Shown here: one piece after another, positions 1 to 9,435 of the stretch
How positions within the stretch are numbered: position 1 is the stretch's first letter
Layout: every line of letters starts with the position of its first letter
NCBI GenBank assembly: GCA_003427395.1
Contig: BFEA01000452.1
Span: forward strand, 280,570-309,583
Source of the DNA: Chara braunii
Taxonomy: Eukaryota; Streptophyta; Charophyceae; Charales; Characeae
Reading direction: 5' to 3'
Length of the DNA stretch: 29,014 nt
Program-made: the position numbers and the translations under genes
Notes under the pieces: generated by a model
Databases searched by the model: none
The model's input: the letters and a program-made list of their open reading frames with translations, nothing else
What the model was told of the DNA's origin: nothing

Positions 1-784
1 GATGTCAACACCATAGCCGACCTCTCTTCATGCACCAGGTACGTATCTCGTCACCCTCATCAGACCTTGAGAACCCACACTCACCTCCTTCCCTGAAGAC
101 CACCAGATCAGCCTATTACCCCCCTGGGGCCCAACATCCCGGTTATGGCTGTCTGTGCCCCACTGCCCTGCAGCTCCCCACTTCACCTCTACGTGCCCCG
201 CCAGCGCACAACATCCAACGCAGCAGCGTGACCGCATTTCCTGCACTGGCCTGAATACCTCGCATGGGCTGCCTCGTATATGGAAGTGGCAGCCTCCTGG
301 ATGCTGTGTGGCCTGGCTGGAAGCTTCCAGTAGTTTCCGGTTGGGCCTCAGTCCCTGCACCCAGGCCACCAGGCTACAGTTGAGGGCCTGGGCCCCTTTA
401 CAGTTGGGCACGGCCTGAGTCTCCGGACTTGGGCTGTTTGCTGCATCTGTGCAGGGCTCCCATGTAGGTGCGTCGACAGTACTGCTTTTGCTTAGGCCTA
501 TGGCCTGCTTCTCAATGTATCGGCCCTGCTTTGTGTGTATGTGCCCAGGCGCAACTGTCTAGGCCTGGGCCAACTGTACGACGCAGCTTAGTGAGGCTCA
601 CGCGTCGACTCAACCAACTGCAGTGCTGCAAGAGCCTGAATACCCACATATGGAAGTGTCAAATTTTTGGCCTCTGACGAATATTCAGGCACGCCTTCAC
701 TTAGGGCGGGCACTCAGCTTGCTGGGGGCCTTTGCCCAAAACATGTGATGTCTGATAGGGCCCTGTGAGGGCTCATTCCTCGCA
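1..784. other. Presumed 3' flank or LTR of element A; no gene seen
   Basis: This stretch lies beyond the end of the minus-strand integrase of element A, so an LTR would be expected here. On the minus strand a possible LTR start (TGCGAGGAATG) follows a purine tract at about 784. No second copy of this sequence was found near 5800-6440, so the LTR call is not confirmed. Open frames in this stretch show no recognisable domain. A weak diverged duplication may exist: 'cctgaatac' followed by 'tatggaagtg' occurs near 250-290 and again near 635-658. Base composition is fairly GC-rich and otherwise featureless. Confidence 0.35.
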
Positions 785-806
785 TTCCATCCCCCTTAGC
801 TTCGAA
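785..806 (-). other. Candidate polypurine tract region of element A
   Basis: On the minus strand the sequence reads TTCGAAGCTAAGGGGGATGG, followed by AA and then TGCGAGG. A G-rich purine run just downstream of the integrase and immediately before a TG is where the plus-strand primer of an LTR retrotransposon is expected. The same string recurs almost exactly in the minisatellite at 11126-11146. Confidence 0.45.
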
Positions 807-840
807 AGTCCGCTGAGATGCTTCACGCTGGTTCCTTCCC

Positions 841-1735
841 CTTCAGTTTCTTCTCATGTTCGGCCACGATCTGAGGAGCTGTCTTAACAAGTTCCTCCAT
901 TGAAATCCATCGATCTTCCTTGGGATCAGTATGATGCCTCTGTACTCCCTTGCAGGTTTAGGAGGTCTACCCCTGCCAGTTGGCTTGGGAAAAGGCATGC
1001 CTCTGTACCTGAAATGTGGACTGTCGGGGATGTTTGTTCTCAGAAGCAATCATGGCTTCCTGAGATTTCTTAATGTGTTCGACAGTCTGCTGCAACAAGT
1101 TCTCATACTGGACACCAAATTCAATGGTTCCAGGAGTTGCAGCAATTCGGTTTTCAGGCAGGAGGAAGTCTAGAGCAGATCTAGGCTTCCATCCCAGATG
1201 TAGCTGATTAGGCCTGACGCCGGTGGTGCTATGTACAGCATTGTTATACAGACTGGCGATGAGAGGTAGTTTCTCATCCCAGTCATCCTGGGTGCGNTTG
1301 ATGTAATGCCTCAGCAGATGCTGCACCACACGGTTCATTTGTTCAGCCTGCCCATTTGCTTCGGGATGATTCCCAGAAGTCATCTGAAGCTGGCTGCCCA
1401 TCTGTTCAGCGGCCTTCTTCCACATCTCGCTGGTGAAACACACATCTCTATCACTAACGATTGTCTTTGACAGCCCAAAATCACGCACCCAGTTATCCAT
1501 GAATAACTTAATGACGTGCTCAGTCCTGGCGGTCTCTGTCATGGCAATTCATCTAGCAAAGTTAGTAAACCTATCAACTGTGGCGAAGATGTGCCTCTTG
1601 CCATTCTTGCTGGTCACGAGAGTATTCATGGATAGAGGCTCGAGTAACCCAAGCGGAGCTCGAGTCCGCAGCTCGTCCCGTTGACAGACCTGACAGGTCT
1701 GTACGTACTTCTTTGCATTGTCCAGCATGTTAGGC
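841..1735 (-). pseudogene. Element A integrase, broken
   Basis: This would join retrotransposon DNA to the host chromosome. The second half of the H2C2 finger is visible (TCQVCQ, near 1690). The rve core follows, with the second catalytic Asp (VSDRDVCFTS) and the Glu region (HPEANGQAEQMNR). The first catalytic Asp is not seen: the family motif SMDF is replaced by LSMNTL next to a small deletion. A stop (FAR*IAM) precedes the longest open stretch, 967-1542. After STFQV the frame shifts and most of the C-terminal SH3-like region is missing. The tail motif DRWISMEELVKTAPQIV is then still readable near 870-930, so several hundred bases have been lost. One ambiguous base lies at 1297. The protein is non-functional. 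Confidence 0.9.
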
Positions 1736-2525
1736 CACCAGAAAATGCTGTACTAAATTAGCACTAGTCTTCTTGTAGCCAAAATGTCCAGTTGCGTCGT
1801 GGCACTCACCTAAAAATAAACTACGCAAAATCTCCCTAGACGGAACAACTAACCTCTTCAACCCTGCCTTTTCAAGAAAGAGTAACCCATCCACCATCAC
1901 AAACTCGTCAGTGGTGGCCTTGTCTTTGGCCTGCAGTTTGTTGATGATGTCCATCGGATACGATCTTTCCTTGTAGGCTTCCTCCAAAGATCGAGTTACG
2001 TCCTCAGATAGACCAAACTCAGAAATCAGTGCACCTAGGTAATCTGCCCTTCTAGACAACGCATCTGCAACCTTGTTGTACTCTCCCTTCACATAATCTA
2101 GTTTGAAGTCATACCGATCTATGACTTCAATCCAGCGTTTGAGTGCATTGGAAAGAACCGGTTGCGTCTTGATCCACTTGAGGGTCTGGTGGTCAGTTCT
2201 CAAATAAAAGAACCTCCCTAACAGATAGTGCCTCCAGTGGATAAGTGCCTTGTACAGAGCATAGAGTTCCCTCTCGTAGGTGGACTTTGCCAACTTCTTT
2301 GACGGCATCTTTTTGCACATGTACTCGACCGGTCTCAACTTCTTCCCGTCCTGCTGAGCCAGCACTGCGCCAATGCTGTATTGGCTTGCGTCAATGGTTA
2401 CAACAAATGGCCTTTGTGGGTCGGGTACCATGAGAACTTCATGGTGTGTGAGTGCATGCTTCAAACACTTGAAAGCTGCCTCACACTCATTGGTCCAATC
2501 CCACAGCTTATCAAGTTAAGTTAGA
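1730..2525 (-). pseudogene. Element A RNase H plus start of integrase H2C2 finger
   Basis: This is the longest open frame of element A (244 aa, 1730-2464). It is the RNase HI-like domain fused downstream of RT, which removes RNA from the RNA:DNA hybrid. The catalytic acidic residues are visible in order: TIDASQ (Asp), YERELYAL (Glu) and RTDHQTLKW (Asp). The connector DYVKGEYNKVADALSR follows, which is characteristic of Gypsy elements. The frame then runs into the integrase zinc finger (HDATGHFGYKK) and is cut by a frameshift after LVQHFLVA. Upstream, the RT-RNase H connector (FLGMYGYYRNFVKNY, about 2530-2600) contains in-frame stops. Confidence 0.93.
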
Positions 2526-2635
2526 TCAGTGAAGGGAGATGTGATCATGCTATAATTCTTAACGAAATTGCGGTAATACCCATACATTCCCAAGAATGAT
2601 CAGACCTCAGTCACAAACTGGGGTCGTGGCCAGTC

Positions 2636-2901
2636 ACGTATGCTAGCCACCTTTGCATCTTCGGGCCTAATCCCATCCGCGGATACTTCATAACCAAGTA
2701 CAAGATCCGAGTGCGTCCGAACTCGAATTTCTCTCCATTTATCTTATACTTGTGCTGCCGAAGAAGTGACGTATGCTAGCCACCTTTGCATCTTCGGGCC
2801 TAATCCCATCCGCGGATACTTCATGACCAAGTACAAGATCCGAGTGCGTCCGAACTCACATTTCTCTGCATTTATCTTATACTTGTGCTGCCGAAGAAGT
2901 G
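2636..2901. repeat. 133-bp direct tandem duplication inside element A RT
   Basis: Positions 2636-2768 and 2769-2901 are adjacent direct copies that differ at only a few bases, for example 'cataacc' against 'catgacc' and 'actcgaa' against 'actcaca'. The unit encodes the RT thumb and the start of the connector. Its length is not a multiple of three, so it shifts the frame. Confidence 0.95.
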
Positions 2902-3693
2902 AAAGTACTCTGTCTACATATTGAGCATGCTCCTCGACAATCTTACTAAAGATGAGTACGTCGTCGAGGTACACAATGACGAACTTATCTAAGTAATCGT
3001 GGAAGATCCTATTCATTGCGTTCTGGAATGTACCCGACGCATTGCAAAGGCCAAACGGCATCACCACAAACTCGTACAGACCATACCTGGTCTGGAATGC
3101 AGTTTTGTGCTGGTCCTCTGGTCTTATGGTAATTTGATGGTAGCCGGATTTCAAGTCTATCTTGGTGTAGTACCTACATCCCTACACCCTATCCAATAGG
3201 TTGGCGATGAGTGGTGGAGGCTCTGCATTCTTAACTGTGATGGCATTGAGGCCCCTATAATGAATGCACATCCTTTCTTTGGACCAAATAGAATGGGTGA
3301 GCCAAAGGGGGAGGTGCTGGGCCAAATCCAAACCTTCTCTGTGAGCTCTTTCAGTTGTCGTCGAAGCTCATCCAACTCGGTCGGAACCATCCTATAGATT
3401 CTCCCTTTAGGTGTCTTGCTACCTGGGATGATCTCTATGGCATGGACAACCTCCCCGTCTACGACTCCTGTAGGCTCCTCAAACAGCTCAAGGTACTTAG
3501 CGACGATGGTCTCTATCTTTTGGGTTGTTTTAACGACCTCCCTTTTTGCAGAGAGACGGACTAAGTACATACCTTCCTCTGCGTTTTGTTCATAATAATT
3601 ATAGAACGCAGGTGCGCATAAGCACCCATAGGAGTTTATTAACCTACTGGCTTTATACTTGGCCAGTCCAACGATCCTCCCATTAGGCAACAC
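2636..3693 (-). pseudogene. Element A reverse transcriptase, frameshifted
   Basis: The reverse transcriptase is split over two main frames. The upstream part (3157-3693) has EIIPGSKTPKGRIYRM and the fingers motif STSPFGSPILF, then loses frame after GPKKG. The downstream part (2744-3154) carries MKSGYHQITI, the palm motif MPFGLCNASGTFQNAMN and the active site VIVYLDDVLIFS, with both YLDD aspartates kept. The thumb region KINAEKCEFGRT leads into a second frameshift, where a 133-bp tandem duplication begins. The N-terminal piece before the RT (YGCLCAPAFYNYY) is linker of unknown role. Identification is secure; function is not possible as read. Confidence 0.94.
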
Positions 3694-3876
3694 CTGCTTT
3701 AACAGCTTGTCCAGTCAAACTGGGACTTGGCAACCTCGAGGTAGCACATGCCCAACAACATGTCGAAAGGCAAATCGTCGCTCATCAGGAATGATAGCTT
3801 ACGACTTAACTCTCCCCCTCGGTAGGAGAAACGTCCTTCACGTCCTTCATGCGCTCTTTGTTGGCCAAAGTAGATG

Positions 3877-4137
3877 CTAACGGTCTACTGAACCTATGAA
3901 ATTTCGCATGGAGCCAATATCGACAAAGGCACGGCACTTGCGGCCACCCACACCAACTTCCACAACGAAGTGATCCCCTCTATGACCTCTACTTAGTGCC
4001 ACCCAGGACTCACGAGGGTCCCTTGCCGACCACTCACCTTGAAGGTCGTCTAAGGCCTCAGACACATCCAACGTACAAAGTATAGTTTGGTCCGGATGCG
4101 TCTCCGGGGTGACTAAGAAGTCAATAGCTTCGGCCAA
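3877..4137 (-). pseudogene. Element A retropepsin-like protease remnant
   Basis: This 86-aa open frame ends in a retropepsin-type active-site region, KCRAFVDIGSMRNFIG. Family members read D-S/T-G here. The Asp and Gly are kept but the middle residue is Ile, which is unusual. Upstream residues (HFVVEVGVGG) match the beta strand that precedes the active site in Gypsy proteases. The frame stops soon after the active site, and the flap and C-terminal half are not readable in it. It sits between gag and RT as expected. The protease would have cleaved the Gag-Pol polyprotein. Confidence 0.75.
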
Positions 4138-4149
4138 CTCTTGAAACGG

Positions 4150-5783
4150 GGAGGGTACAAGAGTAGAAATAGCTACAACTTCTACTGGCCCTAAGTGTTT
4201 CCCGAGCTGGAGCTTGTAGAGCCCCCATACTGAGAAGAAGGGAACCCACCTTTAGGAGGGATCTTCTGCAAGACCTTCGGATTCTTGCACTTAAACTATT
4301 GATGGCCATATTTGCCGCAGTTTATGGAAGCCCCACGCTGCCAACGCTCCCGCCACGCCTCTTGATCCAAACCAGCCCTAACCCAAGCAGCTATTTTGTT
4401 TGGGTTGGCGGCTTGACCTTGACTCCTTTGCTGACCGCCGTTGCCGCGACCACCTGCCTTAGTCTTAACTGCTGCGGCGAGGATGATACCCTCAGCACTA
4501 TCCTCGCCGTCTAGCTTTGCACTCTCCACACAAGTTCAAAAACATCGCCGATTTTTGTTTGATTCTTTTCGGAATCAACCATCATCAGTCGACTACCTTT
4601 CTTCTTCCACTCTTGTGGAGCCTTCTTCTTTCTCTCGTCCGCAGAAGGGGTTTGAGCACCATTTCTTGCTGAAGGTCTCAAATGTGTGATACTCTAAACA
4701 AGCTTTGCTAGCCAATGAGTTCTCGACGTCTGTGGGAAGACACCTTAAGGACATGGTCAATAGGACGTGTGGATTGTACTCCACTCCTGGGACGACAGTA
4801 AGACTCTACGGTTGTGGTAAGCTCTCGCACCGACTTGTAATTTCTAGCGTCAAGCTTTAATAACCCATCAGTGGCAATATGTGCCTGCTGAGGGTTGTGC
4901 CAACGTGCTTCCACTAGATCATAAAGCTCTCTAGGGTGTGGATCTGCGCCCAATCAGCCATGTTCCTGTAGAACCCCTTTGAAGCCACCAATCCATTTAA
5001 CCCGCGAGCTGATGAACCCTCTAAATAGGATGTGCAGCAGTTATCACTTCCTCCTCTACCAATGTCCTCTTTGCCCTCACCCACACTGGACCCGTTCTCA
5101 ACCACATGTCGAGAGCCTCATCCTTCTTGTCTCATGAGAAGCTTAGAGGTGGTTTCAAGGGGGTCTTGGGGTACCAAGGTAATTGTTGTCCCGTTGGAGG
5201 AACATATTGCGGTTGTGGTGTAGCTCCAGCCGTTGGACCAAAAAATGAAGAAGAGGCTGCTGCTGACGTACCGCTTGGTGTTGATTCGGACTGAGCGACA
5301 TAGGGGTCTGTCATCGCTGAGAATGGCAGCGATGACAAAACTGCTGGCCTGGCTCCTGGCCTTTGTATGGCGTTCAGGATCTGGTCCAAGGTGTCTTGGA
5401 TTACATCCAGTTTGTTGTCCATATATGCGTGCACGAACAGGATGCTCGCCTTGACAACTTTCATTTTTTTTGTCCAGGTTCATCTAAACCCTCTAGTGCA
5501 GCTTTGTCTGCCTCTCTGCTCTCTAGTCTGATACTTCTATTTCTAATTTCTCTCTTTCACTAGCTTTTCTAAGTTCCTCCGCTAGCTTGATGTGGATCCT
5601 CTCTACTTGTTGGAGCACCATCTGCTCCCGGTTGCGTGGAGGCGACGAGCTGAACTACGAACGCGCCATCTGACTAGTGCCATCTCCTGACGTACAAGAG
5701 ATGGACTTTGAACTAGTCGCGTTGAGCGGCATGCCCAAACTCAAACCAATGGAGTTAGTAGAAGTGGCTTAAGTCGTAGCCAT
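4150..5783 (-). pseudogene. Element A gag, multiply frameshifted
   Basis: The structural Gag protein would form the retrotransposon particle. The likely start is the ATG at 5781-5783 on the minus strand (MATT, then a stop). Traceable pieces in order are a charged probable coiled coil (RIHIKLAEELRKASERE, about 5550-5610), MDNKLDVIQDTLDQILNAI (about 5360-5420), MADWAQIHTLESFM, LVEARWHNPQQAHIATDG (about 4850-4910), LKLDARNYKSVREL and DVENSLASKACLEYHTFETF. Near the end is half of a zinc knuckle (INCGKYGHQ, about 4300). Each piece lies in a different frame. The Q-A/LDARNYKSV type of motif is typical of plant Gypsy gag. Start and end are approximate. Confidence 0.8.
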
Positions 5784-6442
5784 TGCTGCCAACGCCCGTT
5801 CAACTGCTGTTGCTGCCCCTCTCGTAGTCTCTAGATTATGGGCCCTTGCTTTGGCCCCAAGTCTTCTCTCATCTCCTGGTAGTAGAACCTGAAACAGTAC
5901 GGGTTTCCTACCGGTCTCCCGTCATAACTGCCTCCTATCGTCAGTTGTACCTTCACCACCCTTTCATCCACTCATGGGCTAGGCAGACGCTGTCTGCACT
6001 AATGTCCTCTCTGGGACCTACCGCAACATGTGTCTGACCGGTTATAAAAACAATTGAAATAAATTAATATCCAGCGAGTTACCTAGGCTACCGATCAAGC
6101 GGCATCAACATCACCTACACAAACTGTACACATATAGTCTACTTCTGATTTCGATTAGTTCTGTTCAAAAGCATTGAAAAGAATTGACTGTGGTAGATTA
6201 CAGTCCTACTCTAGGTTGTCTGTTAGGTGTCAGCAGTTTGTCAACCAACTAATCGAAATAAAAATAAACTATTGTGAGCAGATGTATGCCCAATGGATAT
6301 ACTAGCGATGTTCAGTTCAGTCCACAATTGGAATCCCCTTCCCCTATATCCAACGTACCTGTGACCAGCCTGCCAGCCTGCCCATTATTTACCCTCGCGT
6401 GCAACGAGCCTTACGTCTGACTGATCTGGCTGATCAAGAGGC
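5784..6442. other. Gene-free stretch between elements A and B
   Basis: No coding domain was recognised. It should contain the 5' leader of element A (minus) and the missing front of element B (plus), but no primer-binding site or LTR could be matched. The second half is AT-rich. One clear structure is an inverted repeat: atttcgattagtt at 6148-6160 and aactaatcgaaat at 6247-6259 (13-bp perfect arms, 86-base loop). Confidence 0.5.
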
Positions 6443-6540
6443 AATCAGTGCATTTACTGTGGTGATCCGAAGCACATTATTAAATGCTGCCCCAAATATA
6501 AAGATGTCCGGCGAGCTGCTGCAAAGGCAGCAAAAGGCAC
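6443..6540 (+). pseudogene. Element B gag zinc knuckle
   Basis: The plus strand reads NQCIYCGDPKHIIKCCPKY. This is a complete CCHC knuckle, C-x2-C-x4-H-x4-C, the RNA-binding motif at the end of retroelement Gag proteins. It continues as an alanine and lysine-rich tail (RRAAAKAAKGT) before a stop near 6550. No upstream capsid region is recognisable, so only the C-terminal end of Gag remains. Confidence 0.82.
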
Positions 6541-6726
6541 CCACCGGTAGGGGTCACAACTACCCTTGCCCCTAGACCACATGGAGAACAATGCGCGCAC
6601 CATAGAGAAACCCCCAAGCCACACGTGTCTATGGTAGAGGTTGCTAGTCAATGCCTAGGTAGCTGTCGAAAGACTGCTTGCGTTTGAGTCTCTCGGGGCA
6701 CTTCCCTCACAGGTCTAGCAAAAGAG

Positions 6727-7125
6727 TTGGAGAGGTTGCCAGACTGGGCCAAGATGAAGAAAGACGGCAAGGGACAACTAGTGTTAGATGTAGAAGTCTT
6801 TAGAGGTAGGGTAGGGGCCTTTATAGACAGTGCGGCCATGCGTAGTTATATAAGTCGTAAAGCGTTGCAAAAACTGAAGCTAAATTTGAAAGTCCAAAAG
6901 CTAGAAGAACCCACAGTCAGTATCCTCGCAAACAATCGCACTATGCGAATCGAGGATTACGTCGAGGGATGCATATTTTCGCCTAGAGAAAGATGGGAAG
7001 GTAAAGAGAGTCCTCCATTGCCCGACTCTCCTTGTAGAGGACAATCTCCCATTCGATATGGTCCAAGGAATGGAGTGGGAAGAGGCAACAAGAGCCACAC
7101 TCCCCTTGAGAGAGCACGACTGTAG
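6727..7125 (+). pseudogene. Element B protease remnant
   Basis: A retropepsin-like domain: VLDVEVFRGRVGAFIDSAAMRSYISRK. The family pattern is D-S-G-A. Here the Gly is replaced by Ala (DSAA), a change expected to damage the active-site loop. After ILANNRTMRIEDYVEG the frame shifts. The downstream text (about 6970-7190) is readable in another frame as a Gypsy-type protease-RT linker (LPFDMVQGMEW). The preceding segment, 6540-6726, has no recognisable domain. Confidence 0.78.
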
Positions 7126-7255
7126 GCTCCCTAGCCCATCAGGTGAAGTCAAGAGTGCTCGCCTGTTTCATGTGTCAGGGGTAGACAACCCCTTAGCACA
7201 TTGATGCCTCAACGCTCCTGCTGCCTCAACGCCTGTTTCCTGCTTTTGCAAGGCT

Positions 7256-8084
7256 ATGGTGTTTAAGCCACCTACCGGAGTACTGCCGCGACCAATCCAG
7301 CATCGCATTGAGGTAGAGCCTGGCAGTAGGACTCCTAAGGGAGTTGTGTATAGAATGTCCCCAAGGGAGTTAGAGGAGGTGCGCAAACAGTTGGACGAGC
7401 TCCTCAAAAAAGGTTGGATTAGGCCCAGTTCGTCTCCGTTTGGAGCGCCCGTCCTATTGGTCCCCAAGGAGGAGGGAGAGTTAAGGATGTGCATTGACTA
7501 TAGGGGTCTTAATGCCGTCACAGTGAAGAATGCAGAACCGCTGCCCGATATGGAGAGTTAAGTTATCACCAAATAGAAGTTCAGCCTGATGACCAATACA
7601 AAACAGTGTTTCAAACTAGATATGCGCACTATAAGTTCACAATGATGCCCTTTGGACTACCCAACGCGCCAACCATGTTTCAACGTTGTATGAACGATTT
7701 GTTTAGGCCGTCTTTAGATAGATTTGTGATTGTATACTTAGATGACATTCTAGTGTTTAGCAAGACCCTGCTGGAGCACGAAGCTCATCGGAGGCAGGTC
7801 TTGGAGAAGCTGGGAGAAGCTAACTTCAAGATCAACGCAAAGAAGTGCGAGTGGGCAAAAACACAGGTATTGTACTTGGCCCACATCCTAGATGGAGATG
7901 GCATAAAGCCTAATGACAGCAAGATAGCAACAATTAGAGACTGGCCAACTCCTCACGCATTGACAGAGTTGCGGTCGTTCTTAGGATTGGCAAATTACTA
8001 TAGGAAGTTCTCTCCCATCGCTGCTCCCCTTCGCAGATTGCTAAAGAAAGGAGCGATCTGGAAGTGGGACCAAGACTGTACATC
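7256..8084 (+). pseudogene. Element B reverse transcriptase with motif A deleted
   Basis: The first part (7256-7561) has [36 protein letters not shown] and [13 protein letters not shown], then ends at PLPDMES. The text resumes in another frame at SYHQIEVQPDDQYKT (about 7565). The residues between, which include the motif A catalytic Asp of FSKIDLKSG, are gone. The remainder (from 7606) carries MMPFGLPNAPTMFQRCMN, the intact active site VIVYLDDILVFS, and the thumb and connector region (FKINAKKCEWAKTQVLYL, LRSFLGLANYYRKF). It runs without a stop into RNase H. The missing motif A alone makes it inactive. Confidence 0.92.
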
Positions 8085-8433
8085 GGCCCTAAAAATATTG
8101 AAGCAGGCGTTGATAGAGTACCCAATCCTCAAGGTAGTCGATCTGTTCTTGCCTTTTGTTGTCATCATTGATGCAAGTCAGTACGGTGTAGGTGTTGTCC
8201 TACAGCAAGATGATGGCAATGGGCATATACCCGTAGAGTTCATGTCTGCTAGGATGCCTTCAGAGAAGCTAGCGACATCAACCTATGAGAGGGAACTCTA
8301 CGCTCTCAGGCAAGCGCTAGACCACTGACAACATTACTTGCTTGGGAGGCACTTCAAAGTCCATTCAGACCACAAAACATTGAGGTGGTTGAAGACACAG
8401 GCCAAGATAACACCTACGCTTACCAGGTGGGCT
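8085..8433 (+). pseudogene. Element B RNase H, truncated
   Basis: This continues in frame from the RT. Visible motifs are VVIIDASQYGVGVVL (first catalytic Asp), YERELYALRQALDH (Glu) and, after a TGA in place of the usual Trp codon at about 8326-8328, LLGRHFKVHSDHKTLRW (Asp). The protein homology ends at LTRWA and is followed by a T-rich run. The C-terminal part of RNase H and the whole integrase are absent. Confidence 0.9.
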
Positions 8434-8487
8434 CTCTTTTTTTTTTCCTTTTTTTTATGTTATTTTTAAGACTCGTCTTTTTCCTTA
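8434..8487 (-). repeat. Poly(A)-type tail at the B/C junction
   Basis: Read on the minus strand, this short stretch ends in A-runs interrupted by GG (A8-GG-A10-G). It separates the end of the element C LTR from truncated element B. The A-GG-A pattern resembles the tail of the small insertion at 27735-27790. It may be a retroposed tail or simple-sequence expansion at a junction. Confidence 0.45.
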
Positions 8488-9397
8488 TGCAACATGCATG
8501 CAAACGGGTGGCAATCACACTGGTCCCACGCGCCCACACAAAAGTCGAAGATATCGCGGCAAAGAACACAGTTCAGATTCAAACTTGCTTCCACTGCGCC
8601 ATGGTGCCTGAGCACCCTCACTCTCCACACCCGATACTGTATCCTCAACAACTGTTTGCACACACGTCACTTTGGATCTCCTTGGATGTCCCACACACGT
8701 TCACACTCTTTACACACACTTCACACAGGTACACTACAACCTACTACTATTTGTGGCAGCTATTGTCGCCTCCTACTCCCTGCTACTAGCGGCTATGGCC
8801 GCTTCGTCTCCCTCCCTCCCTTGGGCACCTGCAAACCTTTTTGCACAAGTCGCTCAGGCAGCGCTTCCGCACGGCTCATAAGGTCGAATGAATGAATAAC
8901 TAGACTATGCCTCTTGATTTATACTTCTGTTGGTCGCTGGTCTGCACCTTTCCGCCGAGCCTAGGGTGCACACAGTCCCGCATGGTACTTGCTGATTGGA
9001 CAAAGTGCAATTGGGATTGGGTAGCGCTGACTAGGAGAGTTGGACTCTCCACTTGCCCACTTGCCTCGGACCTGACTGTGGTGACCCTCGAAAGGCCACT
9101 TCCGAACCTTTCGAAAGTCTGTAGACTTGGCCTTTCGGGACTGTAGCAGCTACGACCATGACCTTTCAAGACTGTAGCAGCTAGGACTTCTACACAACTA
9201 CAACCCCTACTTGACAGACCTACGGTTCAAAACCCGACGACCACACCAACCTGCGACAGACAACAACAACTACCAAGACACAGGCCACGGGTTCAAACAC
9301 AAAGGTGTCAACTTGGTACTGTACACAGGTGAGGGCAAGGACTAGGGACGGAGCCTTGGGATCTGCGTCCGCTACTGCAAAGGTGAAAACCGTTTCA
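8488..9397 (-). repeat. Element C 3' LTR (about 910 bp)
   Basis: This follows the integrase and a purine-rich GGCGGGAG on the minus strand. It begins TGAAACGG at 9397 and can be taken to end ...GTTGCA at 8488, giving TG...CA ends. A second copy lies at 23159-24024 on the plus strand. Both share the start (TGAAA..CGGT.TTCACC and GCAGTAGCG...GCAGATCCCA), two GTCGTAGCTGCTAC-type repeats 30 bases apart (9143-9156 and 9173-9186), and an inverted repeat GAAAGGCCA/TGGCCTTTC (9088-9098 with 9128-9138). They also share a TATA box and a downstream GCGGAAG.GCTGCCT block. The copies differ by many substitutions and indels. Exact ends are inferred. Confidence 0.8.
8917..8923 (-). promoter_or_regulatory. 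TATA box in element C LTR
   Basis: The minus strand reads TATAAAT in the context AGAAGTATAAATCAAGAGGC. The same 20-base context is present in the second LTR copy at about 23651-23670. It lies about 475 bases from the LTR start, where U3 would meet R, and is the likely core promoter of the element. Confidence 0.7.
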
Positions 9398-9410
9398 CTC
9401 CCGCCGGCCT
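9398..9410 (-). other. Candidate polypurine tract of element C
   Basis: The minus strand reads GGCCGGCGGGAG directly before the LTR start TGAAACGG. The position between the integrase end and the LTR supports a role as plus-strand primer, although the tract is short and interrupted by pyrimidines. Confidence 0.45.
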
Positions 9411-9435
9411 AAATTGGAGGTCCTCCAGGAATATG

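Larger units (their letters stand above)
785..5783 (-). mobile_element. Element A: degenerate Ty3/Gypsy retrotransposon
   Basis: Read on the minus strand, this is a nearly full internal region in canonical Ty3/Gypsy order: gag, protease, reverse transcriptase, RNase H, then integrase with an H2C2 finger. The RT-RNase H-integrase order is diagnostic of the Ty3/Gypsy superfamily, since Ty1/Copia places integrase before RT. All parts carry stops or frameshifts. A 133-bp tandem duplication disrupts the RT, and the integrase C-terminal region has an internal deletion. No LTR pair could be matched. The RNase H fragment at 13215-13622 belongs to the same lineage. Confidence 0.93.
6443..8433 (+). mobile_element. 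Element B: truncated Ty3/Gypsy retrotransposon
   Basis: The order is gag zinc knuckle, protease, RT, RNase H, all on the plus strand. The 5' part of gag is missing. At the 3' side the element stops abruptly inside RNase H at 8433, where a T-rich run begins. The homologous text ends at ...LTRWA, and what follows is the poly(A)-like tail and LTR of element C on the opposite strand. The protein sequence differs clearly from elements A and D, so this is a separate lineage. Confidence 0.92.

Noticed and set aside
1-784. Full 3' LTR of element A
   Set aside because: No matching copy was found at the 5' side, so LTR ends cannot be set; it is kept only as presumed flank.
6148-6259. Inverted repeat with 13-bp arms as a MITE
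   Set aside because: No target-site duplication was found at its edges and the arms are short; it could be chance in AT-rich DNA.
8385-8895. Open frames of about 130 codons on the plus strand (8385-8789 and 8494-8895)
   Set aside because: They lie across the T-run and the antisense strand of the element C LTR, have low-complexity content, and show no domain.
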